This document shows positions 48,478 to 60,134 of a stretch of 64,000 nucleotides of DNA, piece by piece; within the stretch, counting starts at the first letter, position 1; every line of letters begins with the position of its first letter. The stretch comes from Spirodela intermedia. Lineage: Eukaryota > Streptophyta > Magnoliopsida > Alismatales > Araceae. Where the stretch lies: the NCBI GenBank assembly GCA_902729315.2, contig LR746267.1, forward strand, positions 4,589,386 to 4,653,385. Direction: 5' to 3'. The notes under the pieces are model-generated. The model was not told where the DNA came from. It was given only the letters and a program-made list of their open reading frames with translations, and did no database searches. Both the position numbers and the translations under genes were made by a program.

Positions 48478-50721
48478 GTAATACATATATATATATACAA
48501 GAATATATGCATGAATATATATTTATATAATTTTATCTACGTAGAATATGTGATCTTACCTTAGGGTCATGAGGGCCCAGAAGATGGGGAAGAGGATCTT
48601 CTCGATGCGGCTAGGGTTGGTGACAAGAGCGACGGTCCACTTGTAGGATCCGTAGTCGTAGTTGTCGCCGCCGGCGAGACAGGCATGCCTGGCGAGCTTC
48701 TTGCTCGCCCAGGCCATCTTCTCCGCCTCCTTCACGAGCGACGTCGTACCGTAGAAGACTGGCCCCTCACACGCGATCGCCGCCGCCTCGCACCCTGTCG
48801 CAGCCAGACATTGCTCCTTGAGGCATCTCGTAGCCCTCTGTATCCCCAGCAGGTACCAGCACGCACCAGCGGCCTGGGCAGGGTTTACCAAGATCAAAGA
48901 GTTCTTGAGAGATAAAGCAAGGTAGCTCAGAAGAAACAGACCGAGAGCGAGAAAGATAGATAGTTGGAGAGAGAGAGAGAGAGAGAGACCACAGATTTCT
49001 CCGAGCCGAGATATTGGAGAAAAAGCTCCCGTATCTCATACTTTCATCCAAGACGATACGTGGCTGGGGAGAGAAAGGTGGGATTTCGTGGAGAGATGAA
49101 CAAGCGAGTTTAAAGAGATACAGGCTGGAGACAGCTCCAAGCAACAGGTGACTTGGGATCCAAAATGTTAAAGACGACAGTCTTCGAGAGAGGGAAACAA
49201 GATTGCTGAGAGAGATCAAGACGCGAGGCTGCTCCAATCTGAGATCTCGGTAAATATTTTATGCAAATAGTTCCTCCCACATCGACTACGATTGACGAAC
49301 CAGGAGCCATGATGCGAAAGTAAGGGATTCGTAGAGAGATGAGATAAACACGCGGGCTTGGAGAGAAATCGAGACTAGAGATTGAACGGGAGTAGTCCCA
49401 CATCGATTGCGATAGACGATTGGTTATCAACAGGTTCGGGGTTAGAAAAATCTGGGCTCGTTATTCTAAATCCTTGATTCATAGATTTCCAGGGGAAAGA
49501 ATGCGGTCGGGAGGAGTCGAGACGCTCACATGGGAGGCGACGAAGTAGGCAATCAGATTGAGAGCCAGTCCCCACCAAACGGTGCCCAAGATGTAGCCGG
49601 AGAGGTTCTGCGTCCGGCGCAAGAGGCGGACGGAGTAGTAGATCTTGGGGAGGTACTGGACGAGGAACGTCACCAAGAACGCCGTCATCACCGCCGTCGT
49701 CGATCCCCGCCGTATCAGCGCCGGCGCCGCCACCCACAGCATGATCTTCATGGATTCAATCACGATTTATTAAATTAATCAGGAAAACCTGAAACCTAAC
49801 GACGGCAAAGAAGTAAACGAGAAAGATTGATGGATTCTTCATTGGTCTGATAGCTCGGTGAAACCAAGGGGCTCTGGGGACCTCAAGGGGTGACACGTCG
49901 ACGCGTTGCCCAGGTCTCAACTCGGAGCTCACGAGTTGGGCTGGTAACTCAGGGGTCACGTAAAACCAGAGCGGTAACTCCGCGTTTCCAGCGTGGGGGT
50001 GTGTAGGTGGAGAGACAGAGACAGACCGAGACAGAGGCTGTGGAAGAGGTAGGTTCCTCCGTAGCTGTGAGTAGCTGACAAAATCCACCTTGGATACTAG
50101 AAGAACAGGGGGGAGGGAGGTCTTCTTCTTCCCCTCTTTCTATGTAGCACCCATCTTACCTCCAACAATCTAGGACACCAGTGCTCTACATTTTCCTACC
50201 AAGTGCCAAAACTCCCCTCTGGAGAGACGTTCGTGATCGATGGTGACACCAGATAATGAGATACATGAAACGTTCGTGAAGCAACCAATGGTCACCTGGG
50301 GAATGGGGAGGATGACGAAGAGATCGAAGAAGAACCCTTTTACGGACTTGAAGTATCGCATTACAGCCCTCCGCGCCGCCTTGCCGTTGTCGTCCTCCGA
50401 CGCCTCCGTGCTGAAGGTGATCTTGAGGTTGAGCCACATGTTCCACACATGTAGGGCGTCGGCCATGCACCGGAGGGCGGTGACAGAGAGAGCGAGCCAG
50501 CCGTCGATGAACAGGCACATCCCACTGCCGCTGATCGACAGGGTGTAGAAGAAGAGCGGGTCGAAGACGAGCCCCGCTGCGCAGACTAGCAAGAAGGCCC
50601 GGTTCCACTCCCGAACCCACCTCCCCCGCTGCTCCGCCGCCAAGCCCCCGTTGGCTCCGCCGCCGCGGCCGCTCTCAGCATCGCCGGCGGCGAGCCCCTC
50701 CCCGCAGTAGGCCCCCTTCAT
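47165..50721 (-). CDS. CNGC4: Cyclic nucleotide-gated channel, CNGC4 type (copy A)
   Basis: Plasma-membrane Ca2+-permeable cation channel of plant group IVb; CNGC2/CNGC4 channels act in immune Ca2+ signalling. Seven exons: 50296-50721, 49530-49745, 48560-48873, 48288-48396, 47959-48195, 47772-47858, 47165-47680, giving 634 residues. Seen: REWNRAFLLVCAAGL (S1), DPLFFYTLSISGSGMCLFID, FFFDLFVILPIPQ (S3), S4/S5 in exon 2 (RRTQNLSGYILGTVWWGLAL), pore helix WALMTLSTFGNL, S6 LVTMLIGNIKVFL, C-linker RRVRQYERRRWAAMRGVDE, phosphate-binding region GNFTGDELLSWCLRRPFVERLP (about 502-523), and IQ motif AAVAIQLAWRRHRHRL (about 575-590). The N-terminus is short: the frame upstream of the ATG at 50721 meets a stop with no other ATG. 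Exons 2-7 have exactly the lengths of copy B. A TATA box lies about 150 bases upstream. Intron 6 has (CT)n directly after the donor. Full length, no breaks. Confidence 0.95.
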
Positions 50722-53654
50722 CCTTCGCTCTTTCTCATCGCTCACGCCGCTGTCGGCGCTTCGTGGGAATCAGTGAATCGGAGAAGGACGACGAAGAGCG
50801 GGAGGGTGAGCCCTTGTCTGGCGACAAATCTCTCATTATAATATTTGTGGAGAAGACCGGTACCGGTTATATAATCCAGGGGACGGGCTCTATCCTCCAT
50901 TGTTTCGAGCCCTCCCCCCACGCGTCCTCCGCCTGCTCTTTGCCTCGATGAGGTCCCAATATCATCCTTCACGGGGTCGTTGTCGCCATTGAAGATATAC
51001 AACACAAGGTCAAGGTACGAAAGGACGAGTCGACCATCCGTCTTACGTACTCCCCAGAGTACGGCGGCGACCTCCTGGCGGGGCGACGGCGGTCTCGTAG
51101 AACAAGCGAGGTTCGTCGCAACTTCGCCCCTCTTGTTGGCTTGCCCATCAATTAGAGCGCGCACGGCGCCGTATGGACGTACTTTCAACGTTTCTTCCTG
51201 TCCGAACCCCAAAGATAGAGAACTACACAGCCTTCTAGTGGCGGTGTCGAAGCGGGTATTTGGCTCTTTTTTCCCGCAATTATTAATATAATTTACTAAT
51301 TAAATTTTAATGATTTAATTGAAATACTCGTAACGCATATTTCGATCCCTTGTCCTATGTTTGTCGAGCGTATAGCAGTCTAATTGGCGTCTGGGTATGG
51401 TTGCTTATTTTCCGAAATATGTCACCTTTGGAGGTACAATTCGCTACTTCAACTTCGTTAATATGGAAAGAATCAAACTTCTTTTTCGACGCTCATTTGG
51501 CCACCGAAATAAGCGTTATTAACCTTCCAAAAACATTAGCGGAAGCTGGCTGATCAGATGAAACGCACGCCAAGTTCTAATCTTGCAAGTCGCCAAGTCT
51601 GTACCGAAGCCATATGAGGAAATTGGTCAACGGTCGAGATCCGGTTGAAGGTGGGGTTATCAGCTGTAAAAGATGGGTAGAAAATTCTAGAGAGAGAAAC
51701 AAGGCTACAGTCGTTTTATCTTGGAGCGTGGTGAGAAATTCAGTGGGTTGAATGATATGGACAAGGACGTAGCGACAGAAGAGTACCTCGTCCAGTTCTA
51801 GCAAAAAAAGCTTCTCTTACCCTGTGAAATTCAAATCATGCCCACAACCATCGCCGTCCCGCCCCTCACCGGCGACCGGGACAGTTAACGGGAGGAGGTG
51901 GCGTAGGAGTTTGGTCCGTCAGGTTTTCTACTAAACGGAGGAAACGTTAGGTGGCCGGCATCAAAAGCTGCAATATCTCATTTCCGTTTGGAAAGGTCCC
52001 GAAACAAACAAAAATAATGGAGAAAATCAAATGAAGGGCCATGCTGTATATCAATGTGTGGAGGAGAAAAATGTAGAAACAGAGAGAGAGAGAGAGGAAG
52101 GGAGGGAAAGATGAGTTTGAAAGAGAACGTGTGTGTGTGAGAGAGAGAGAGAGTTGCAAGCTTGATACGAATTCGTCGAGAATCGATCAACAGAATCCCT
52201 GAAGCCAGAAAGGCCCTGCAGAGAACTTCCCAAATTTCCGTACACACAAATAGATTCCCGAAGAGTCATCTACTGAATAATTCTCATTAAATAATGGCTG
52301 ATTTTCGGGACATTACTGAAAATTCAATCATGTCCTTGTCATGGAACTTTTATATAAGTTTGATTATCAATTCTCGTGTTTAATAAGCCGTATCGGTTTG
52401 TATGGTATCATTTAATGATTTTGGCCCTCTCCTCACTGATGATAAGATAGAGAAGGATTATAATATCAACGGTTCCTAGCTCTCATTGAATTATTATATG
52501 ATAACTAACCTTCTAATAAATGACTAGAACAGAATCTGTTTGTCATTGTTCACTAAAAATGTGGATAAAATGGTAATGTAATAAAATGAATGTGGATTAT
52601 TGAGTTTAAATAACATAACGATTCTCATCTTTGACGCGTGATCTTCTCATGTTCCTACCTCCAATTTACTTGTTGAGTGTCAATGATGGTATACTAGTCT
52701 AAAACCTGGACCAAACCCATGATTTTAAAAAACCTGTTTAGGGTAGGATTCAGTCAACAAGTGATATATCGATATTGACTATTAAGGGCATAATTCATTG
52801 ATTACCGAAATAATGTGTCTACACCAATGCTGAGCCCATTAGCCCCTCTATGTGACATTCTATGCGGCATTTTCTTTATCTTGAAAAGGAAATAAAAATC
52901 TAGGACCCACCCACCCATGGTCATCTACGGGATTTTCCTATTTTTCTTTATATGGCAATCTTTTTCACGTTGAAGCATGAAATGAGAATAAAAACTCAAC
53001 AAGAAGTCAACCATTTCATCTCAACTCAGACATTTCACCTCAACAGGAACTACTAGTGAGCAGTACCTTCTGATCTGAAGCAGGGTGGCAACACGCATCT
53101 GAGTATGCTTTTAGTCCATAAGCCACGGTTAGCAGCCGCCGCCTTCTTTGACTTTGAGCAACAACACAAGAGGAATATCGCTTCTGAATACCTCTAGGAG
53201 CACGATGAACTCATCCATGTGTCGATTGCTCGAGTGGACGAGATTTAAGCTTAGCTTTGGGCATGGTAGCAGGATATCAGAGAGCTCGAAGTTAGTAATG
53301 AACAACTCCCCCGACTTCATTTCTGCCATTCTTGTCGGAATAAGCTGCATTAATTTGAGATGGATTTGGTTCTACGTTGGCCGGAAGATTGTGGAGTTGG
53401 AAACCTATCCTTGATTCAGAGAACTTGTCCACTCTAGGCTAAAGACGGGCAGCATCGTTTGGGAAATCATCCAACGGAGAAGAGAAATCTGCAATCGTCC
53501 CCTCTTATTTCTTCTCGCGTGGTTTTTCAGAAATCGAAGGAATTAAGTGTGAGATAGACCCCAGAACGGGAAGTTCTTCATCTTCCTCTCCTACCGGAGC
53601 TGCAAAGCAGAAGGGAAGAGCGAATGAGCCACAAGAAATAGAACACGGCCGGCT
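50722..53654. other. Spacer between the two CNGC4 genes
   Basis: 2.9 kb. Holds the copy A promoter on the right-to-left strand near 50722-50900 and the 3' flank of copy B just below 53655. No further gene or CNGC remnant was recognised, so the duplication unit did not leave a visible third copy. Small GA runs occur near 52080-52095 and 52138-52154. Confidence 0.5.
50867..50874 (-). promoter_or_regulatory. TATA box of CNGC4 copy A
   Basis: TTATATAA, next to the palindrome ACCGGTACCGGT, lies 146-153 bases upstream of the start codon. It would place transcription start about 120 bases before the ATG. Confidence 0.45.
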
Positions 53655-54353
53655 TCAAGCGATGAAGTCGTCAAGGTTGGGCTTCGGGGAGGTGAGCATG
53701 GCGGTGTAGAGCCTGAGCTTGTCCTCCCCCATGGAGGAGCTCCGCGAGAGCGGCCGGCGGGGGCGGATGAAGGAGAGGGAGGACAGCGTGAGGCGGTGGC
53801 GGTGGCGTCGCCAGGTCAGCTGGATCGCCACCGCCGCCCAGGTTCGCCATCCGGGGGAGTAGTAGCGGGCGCTCCGCCGCACCTTGTCGTTTACGAAGGT
53901 GTACCGGAAGTGTTGCGTCACGTACTTGACGTCACCGGCCTCCAGGCCGAAGGCCTCTGTAGTCTCTAGGGTTACCAGCGTAGAGGAGGACGGCGGCAGG
54001 CGCTCCACGAATGGTCGGCGGAGGCACCATGAGAGGAGCTCGTCCCCCGTGAAGTTGCCTGGCCCTAGCATGCAGCTGCTCTTCACACCGTCGCGAAGCA
54101 CCTGGCTGCTCTGCAGGTGTCCCCTCACCACGAACAACATCCTCTTCACCGGGTCTCCTTCTTTGGTGATCTGCATGCACTTGTCTTCATTATGATGGCG
54201 ATCCACTAACTTGAAAGGATCATAACGACGCGACAGAGACGAATGTATAGACGGCTAGGATAGATAAACAAAGGGAGGGACCAGAAGGGTGAGAGAGAAG
54301 CTAGGTTAGGTGAACAGAGAGAGGGAATAGAAGGGTGGGGGTGTGTGTGATAA

Positions 54354-54391
<38 letters not shown>

Positions 54392-56785
54392 CCTACCGTC
54401 TCTCCCTTGGGGAGGACGAGCGACTTCACCCGATCGCAGATGTTCTCCAGCACTACTGAATCCATGTGCTGAAACAGCGGCACCTGGGACACAAGTTTAA
54501 AACCATCAGGGATACTACGCGGCCCTCCTGAATCCTTAACTGGCCAATCCAAGCCTCGGCTTCTCTTTTCATTCATTCATCGCACGACAGAGGAGGTTTA
54601 TGGTGGCTGTACGATATGATTATGATTCTTGAATCAGATTATCTCAAGAGTATCGATTAGGGCACCTGGAGTTTGGGGGGGGGAAGAAGAGAGATGTCTC
54701 TGGTTACGAGATCTGATGTATTGATGATACCTGGCGGACGAGGTCGAGGCAGAGGTGGTGCTTGATGTCGCGGCGGAGGCCTTCGGGGAGGTTGCTGATG
54801 ATGTCTGACTCGTCGACGCCCCGCATCGCCGCCCACCGCTGCCGCTCGTACTGCCGGACCCGCCGCCGGAAGCCCTGGGGCAAGTTCCGGCGCTTCATCC
54901 ACCACTCCACGTTTCCCATCTTCAGATTCATCATCTGCTTCTTCGAGTTCGTAGAGCTCAGGAAAACCTGCGGTGCAGAAATAATCTGTTCATCAAATGC
55001 CAGTACAACCAGTAATTTCCTTGGTTTTTATAAGGCAAAAAGATGAGCATTATTGCAATAAGTTTTCCTAGTCGGAGATAGTCCTAATCTAGTACCACCA
55101 CAAGTTGGCGGACCTCATTCAACCACTCCTGACAATCTATACCCGCCGATTAAGAGAGAGAGAGAGAGAGAGGTGAGAGATGCATGAACGGCTGGCTTCA
55201 CATGTCCATTATTTTTTGAAGAGTTGGTGTTATACGAAGATCTTATTCAGCAAGAGGAGAATGCTTGGCTCTGGAGGCAGGGGGAGGCCCTCACCTTGAT
55301 GTTCCCGATCAGCATGGTGACCAGGACCAAGCCACTGCACATGATTACGATGTTGAAGACGATCTCCAGCCAATCCGTCGAGATGCTGAGCTGCCCAAAG
55401 GAGCTGAAATGCAAGAACCTCCCATTAGTAAACCTGCATCTGCGAGATGGAGTGGCCGATTGCCGGCGGACGGGGGAGTTCAGTCACCTCAGCGACATGA
55501 TGGCCCAGAAGATGGGGAGGAGGATCTTTTCCACTCGGCTGCTGTTCGTCACCAGAGGGACCGCCCACTCGTAGGCGCCATAGCCGTAATTGTCGCTGCT
55601 GTCCAAGCACATGGCCCTTGCCGTGGAGTTCCCTCCCCACGCAGCTCTCCCTGCGTCGAAAACCAGAGAGGAGGTTCCGTAGAACATCGGCTCCTCGCAG
55701 GCCAGGAAGCTGCTTCCGCAGCCAGCCGCCGCCCGGCATTGCTCGCCGAGGCACCTCGTCGCCCTCTGGATCGCCAGCAGGTACCAGCAAGCTCCGGCGG
55801 CCTGCGAGTAAACGAGAGAAGTGATCGAGAGGATGAAATATGAGAAACTTTGACGAAAAATATTTGCTCCTGAAGGGATGCGTGATGGGCAGATCAGATT
55901 TGGGGGCAGACATGGGCAACGACGAAGTAGCAGATGAGGTTGAGGGCGACGCCCCAGCCGATGGTGCCGAAGATATAGCCGGAGATGTTCTGCATGCGGC
56001 GGAGAAGGCGGAAGGAGTGGTACACCTTGGGGACATACTGCGCGAGGAACGTCACCAGGAACACCGTCATCACCGAGGTGCTCCATCCCCGCCGGAGCAG
56101 CGCCGGCGCCACCGCCCACAGCACCACCTGCAACACCGCCACCACCCGCCCCGAACGTCAGAGAGAGCCGATGGGCTGGCCCATCATCGTTCTTCAACAG
56201 CGGGGATATCTTCTGCCCTAGTTTCAGAGACTGAAAGGAAGGGGCACGAAGGGAGCTCACCTGAGGAGCCGGGAGGATGACGAAGAGATCGAAGAGGGCG
56301 GAGCAGACGGATTTCAGACGGCGGAGCGCCGCCCGCCAGCCGGCGGCGGCGATATGCTCGTCTTCCGCCTTGGCGTGCACCCGGCGAGCGTAGTAGGCCA
56401 TCTTGAGTTGCAGCCACATGTTCCACACGTAGAGCATGTCTGTCATGCAGCGGAGGGCGGTGACGGAGACGGCGAACCAGCCGTCGATGAAGAGGCACAT
56501 GCAGGTTCCGCTGATGGAGAGGGCGTAGAAGAAGAGCGGATCAACGAACAGCGCTGCCGCACAGACGAGGAGGAAGACGCGGTTCCACTCCCTGGCGCTG
56601 GTGGCGTGGGGATCTAGGAGCCGCCACAGGAACTCACCGCCACCACGCCGCCTGGTTCCTCCGCCGCCACCGCCCTTTTCCTCGTCGGCGGGGTCAGGGC
56701 AGCGGCCGCTTGTGCTGGGGTCGTCCTCTTCATCGTCGTCTGCGTGGAGATGAGGGGACCTTAGGGCGGCCCTCCCCCCGGCCAT
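53655..56785 (-). CDS. CNGC4: Cyclic nucleotide-gated channel, CNGC4 type (copy B)
   Basis: Second member of the tandem pair, 667 residues. Seven exons: 56261-56785, 55912-56127, 55488-55801, 55295-55403, 54731-54967, 54397-54483, 53655-54170. Exons 2-7 match copy A base for base in length (216, 314, 109, 237, 87, 516). The N-terminus is longer and carries acidic and glycine-rich stretches before AREWNRVFLLVCAAAL. The pore reads WAIMSLSSFGQLSIST where copy A reads WALMTLSTFGNLGCTT, so the filter region differs (GQL against GNL). C-linker, phosphate-binding region GNFTGDELLSWCLRRPFVERLP and IQ motif AAVAIQLTWRRHRHRL are intact. By hand count the last exon differs from copy A at about 16 of 171 residues, but exon 3 (S5 and turret) at about 37 of 104. 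Intron 2 uses a donor GTCTGC, weaker than copy A's GTGAGC. The leader is CT-rich on the sense strand. Start ATG gives MAGGRAALRSP. This copy is the more CNGC4-like in its SSTLVTLETTEAFGLEAGDV stretch. Confidence 0.95.
54360..54388. repeat. (GA)n in intron 6 of CNGC4 copy B
   Basis: A 29-base GA run, (CT)n on the sense strand, starting 8 bases after the 5' splice site. Copy A has a similar run at about 47739-47762 in the same intron, also next to the donor. Confidence 0.93.
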
Positions 56786-57253
56786 GGCTGCGGCGCCAGG
56801 TATGGCAGGGAGGGTCCAAGAGGAGAACTTTGCCGAGGAGACAAGAGACCCTCCTTTTCAGGCACGGGGGGGAAGCATCATTATATTCGGGAAAAGTCAT
56901 CCGGCGAGATGATGGGGGGCACAGTGAGAGAGGGAGAGAGGAAGAGAGAGGGAAGAGAGAGAAAGAGAGAAGGAAATGGGATGTGTCAGAATAATAGAGA
57001 GAGAGTCAGCAGAGAGAAAGCCGGAGTCGTGGATCTGATGAGCATTATGACAGTCTATATCCTTTGAGCGTCTTAAACACGTTGAAAATGCGCCGGTTCC
57101 ATGTTTTCCCCCTTCATTTTCGTTCCCTTTCTCTCTCCTCTAGTGTGTCTCTGTACGTCCAGGTGTAGACGGCCCATCCGACCCGGGATGGGACAGAAAA
57201 ATTCGGGCCCAAAAGCCCGAAGCTTCATTTTCCTCTCCCACATGGCCATACAG

Positions 57254-57255
<2 letters not shown>

Positions 57256-57312
<57 letters not shown>
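57256..57312. repeat. (CT)n microsatellite
   Basis: A 57-base CT run, about 470 bases upstream of the CNGC4 copy B start codon on the other strand. Confidence 0.96.
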
Positions 57313-57314
<2 letters not shown>

Positions 57315-57604
57315 CCCTTGTGTACAAATGCTATGCATTTAATGAATGAGATGAATAGACATTTAATTAAAGAAATATATGTATTTCATTTGAAACGGAG
57401 ATTCGTTCGTCCGAGTCGTATTATGACTCTTCATGTCTGGGTTCTCATATTAACACTAATAAAAACAACACATTTATTTAACCAAAAACAAAAAAAATAC
57501 CTGAAGCAAGACTTTTACCTCCCACGGAATAATCTCACAGCGCTGGTAGGGAAGGAGGACGCTGCGAGTGGCACATGGTTCTGTCCTCCGACCAGATGGA
57601 TTTG

Positions 57605-57627
57605 CCCCCCCCCCCTGCAACATGAAA

Positions 57628-57667
<40 letters not shown>
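57605..57667. repeat. Poly-C and (CT)n tracts
   Basis: A short C run (57605-57615) is followed by a 38-base CT run (57630-57667). Confidence 0.93.
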
Positions 57668-57670
<3 letters not shown>

Positions 57671-59430
57671 CTCTAGTGGAAGCAGCCAGGGAATCTCTCC
57701 AGGCTCCGTCATAGGACACGGGAATCCCGAGGAAATTCTGGGGTTTGGGCCAGGAGCGGAAAGGATTTGGACACTAGCCTGTTCTACTTTTCATACATAG
57801 AAAAGCAGATTCAAGTAATGTGCGACTGTTCCAAACCAGCGAGCGGGAGAAAGGGGATGATGACGAAGCCCTAAGACCCGCCCTTATCTCTCTCTCTCTC
57901 TTTATCGATGATAGAGAGAGCAAATAAACACCACCATTTTCTATCAAACATCATACAGTTCTTTTAATGTCTCCACCAAGTCAACGTGCCTCCAATCCTC
58001 GAATCATCCCTTCAGTGGCTGCTTCCCCGAAGCTTCCTTTTCCATTAACGCACCAGAACCTCGGCCATCTATAGAACCCCCGAAGCAAATCTACATGCCA
58101 TACACTGCGGAGAACAATCAGACAACAAGATCGGTCACCTGTATTTTTGAACCAGAGAGTAAAATTTTCTAATAGTAGTAGTGGTGGGCAGTCATGCTGT
58201 TCGTCAGCAGTAGATTGAATGTTGCATCTTTAAATGAGGGCGAACAAGCTAACGCCACCCATTAAATGCCCAGGGATCATGCAAACTATTGAAGCGTGAA
58301 TTTACCAAACTTACATGAGAGTAAGGAAAAAAAAATCTGATCACCAGGTTCCCCAAGAAGGTTCTCCCTGATGCCGACTGATCATCACAGATTATCCTAA
58401 CAAGCATTATCAGATTTCCATGCGTTAGAACCCTGATCCAGAGTTTGTACACAACAGCCTTGAAGAGCCTCGGATCGCCGAGAGTATGCGCACCTGATTC
58501 CGGGGAGCAGTAGGTTTTCCAGTATAACAGATTTTCAATTAAATATATCGGTATTTTTGAGCGAAGAAATCTGATTCACTGTAAGGCAATTGGATCTACG
58601 GGATTGAAAAAATGAAAAGGATTCAAGAGGCTCAGTTTCACATGGCAGCTTCGTCGATCAAGAGATTTCTGAAGCAGAACTGACAAAATGAAGCTGTGCG
58701 AGATCATCATAGCTACCGACGAGAATTCGCAAATAAATCTCGGAGACGATATTAGCAGCGTGAGAGTCAGTATATGGTCATTAAATGATCCAAAAATCAC
58801 AAACATAATGACGACGAAATCAATTAAAATCCGACAACGAAATGAGATCGATGGGACATCATACCACTCTGAAGGTCGACTCATATTAAAAAAATTAACA
58901 AGTATACTATCCGCATTCACCATTTAAGATGATCAGGTAGTCGATCCAGTGTAATCATCGCCGACATTTTCAAATTCATCAAAGATGCTCGCAGGAAACT
59001 TGAAACCAAGAAAGACGGGAGATATGGAATCTGGCGAAATCAAGCAGAAGAACTCCCACATGAACCACGCCACTAGCTCATGACTAGGCTCCAGTGGCCA
59101 CAACTGGATAAGCCGGGAAGCTTATAGGTGTAGAATGGCAGAAACCCTAAATCCTACACCGCTAAACCCCGAGCAATGGAGTCAGGAAAGTGATTCGGCA
59201 CAGAGCTGTCCGTTCATTCGAAACAGGGCACCGAGGACGACGCGTGATCGGAGGCTCCCGAACCTCTGGTTGGCAGATTGATCAGACATCGCGTGGGAAA
59301 CCGAGATTGAGAAGGAGCACTAAAACCCTAGATCTTAGCGAATAGTAGCAGGGGAGAGGCAGTATATAGCAGACGCAGAATCCCTACAACCGCACGATGT
59401 AAATCGTACGGTCCATCGGCTGCTACTTGG

Positions 59431-59473
59431 GTTCCCGGCCGAGTCGACCCGCTGGGTCGACTCGGCCGGGAAC
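59431..59473. repeat. Perfect 20-bp inverted repeat with 3-base loop
   Basis: The left arm, 59431-59450, begins GTTCCCGGCC and ends GTCGACCC. The right arm, 59454-59473, is its exact reverse complement, and the loop is GCT. The stem is GC-rich and stops cleanly at both ends. It lies about 660 bases upstream of LLG copy 1. No transposon family was recognised. Confidence 0.95.
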
Positions 59474-60028
59474 GGACTCGGGTCGCAGCGAAACGGACTC
59501 ACCTGTCGTTATGCTAACATTAAACGATTCGGATTATCCATCCAACAAAAGCCCGAAAATGGCCTTCTGACCCAACCCACCCTCTCCGTTGACCAATATG
59601 AGAGACAGACAGACAGACAGACAACAGAACACACGGCCATTGACTAGGTCCCCAAACCAGGGTCACCGTAGAACCCGTGGACAAGTCAAGGGGCTTCTCT
59701 TGTTGCCGAAGTCAAGATTCCCTTTTTGCACGATTGGTTGAGAAAAAGGTACGAATTTTGAAGAGCATGATAGGATCGGGAAGCCGAATCAAGATAGGAT
59801 CACGCACCTCTAGAGAACGACGAGCGCCGCCGGAGCGTTGACCGACGAGCAAGTAGCCGATTGCTGAACCCGCCCAGCCCATTATGGTGGGCTGAGCTCA
59901 CTGTTTGATTTCTCTCCCAATCGGACAAGTCAACACGGCAAACTATTCGGTCGCCGCCCGGCTCATCTCCGGACCAAAAAGCAATGGCGAAACATCCTCG
60001 CGCGAAAATAAATTTAAATTATAGCGAG

Positions 60029-60050
60029 CGAGAGAGAGAGAGAGAGAGAG
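60029..60050. repeat. (GA)n in the leader region of LLG copy 1
   Basis: A GA run on the sense strand about 85-105 bases before the start codon. The neighbouring paralogue has a CT run in the equivalent place. Confidence 0.85.
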
Positions 60051-60134
60051 GAAAGCCGTACTGTCTCTCCGTAGGTTGTCGTCGTCTCGTGGGGGCTGCT
60101 GCTAAGGGCGGAAGAGGCCTGAGAGAGGAGACTG

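Larger units (their letters stand above)
56786..60134. other. Divergent intergenic region between CNGC4 copy B and LLG copy 1
   Basis: No protein gene recognised. Near 56930-57010 the copy B leader side is GA-rich on the plus strand. Long CT runs follow at 57256-57312 and 57630-57667. Around 59130-59370 the minus strand shows a TATATA (59363-59368), AGGGTTT telo-box-like elements and a 35-codon frame (59182-59289), which together could be the start of an unrecognised or non-coding transcript; this is weak. A perfect hairpin lies at 59431-59473 and an (AGAC)n run near 59604-59622. Confidence 0.4.

Noticed and set aside
51577-51804. Possible third CNGC remnant in the spacer
   Set aside because: The frame shows no CNGC block such as the phosphate-binding region or IQ motif.
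58249-58923. Minus-strand frames in the CNGC4-LLG spacer
   Set aside because: Hydrophobic AT-rich translations without domains, and no convincing splice pattern linking them.
59431-59473. Hairpin as a microRNA precursor
   Set aside because: A 20-bp stem with a 3-base loop is too short for a plant precursor, which needs the duplex plus flanking stem.
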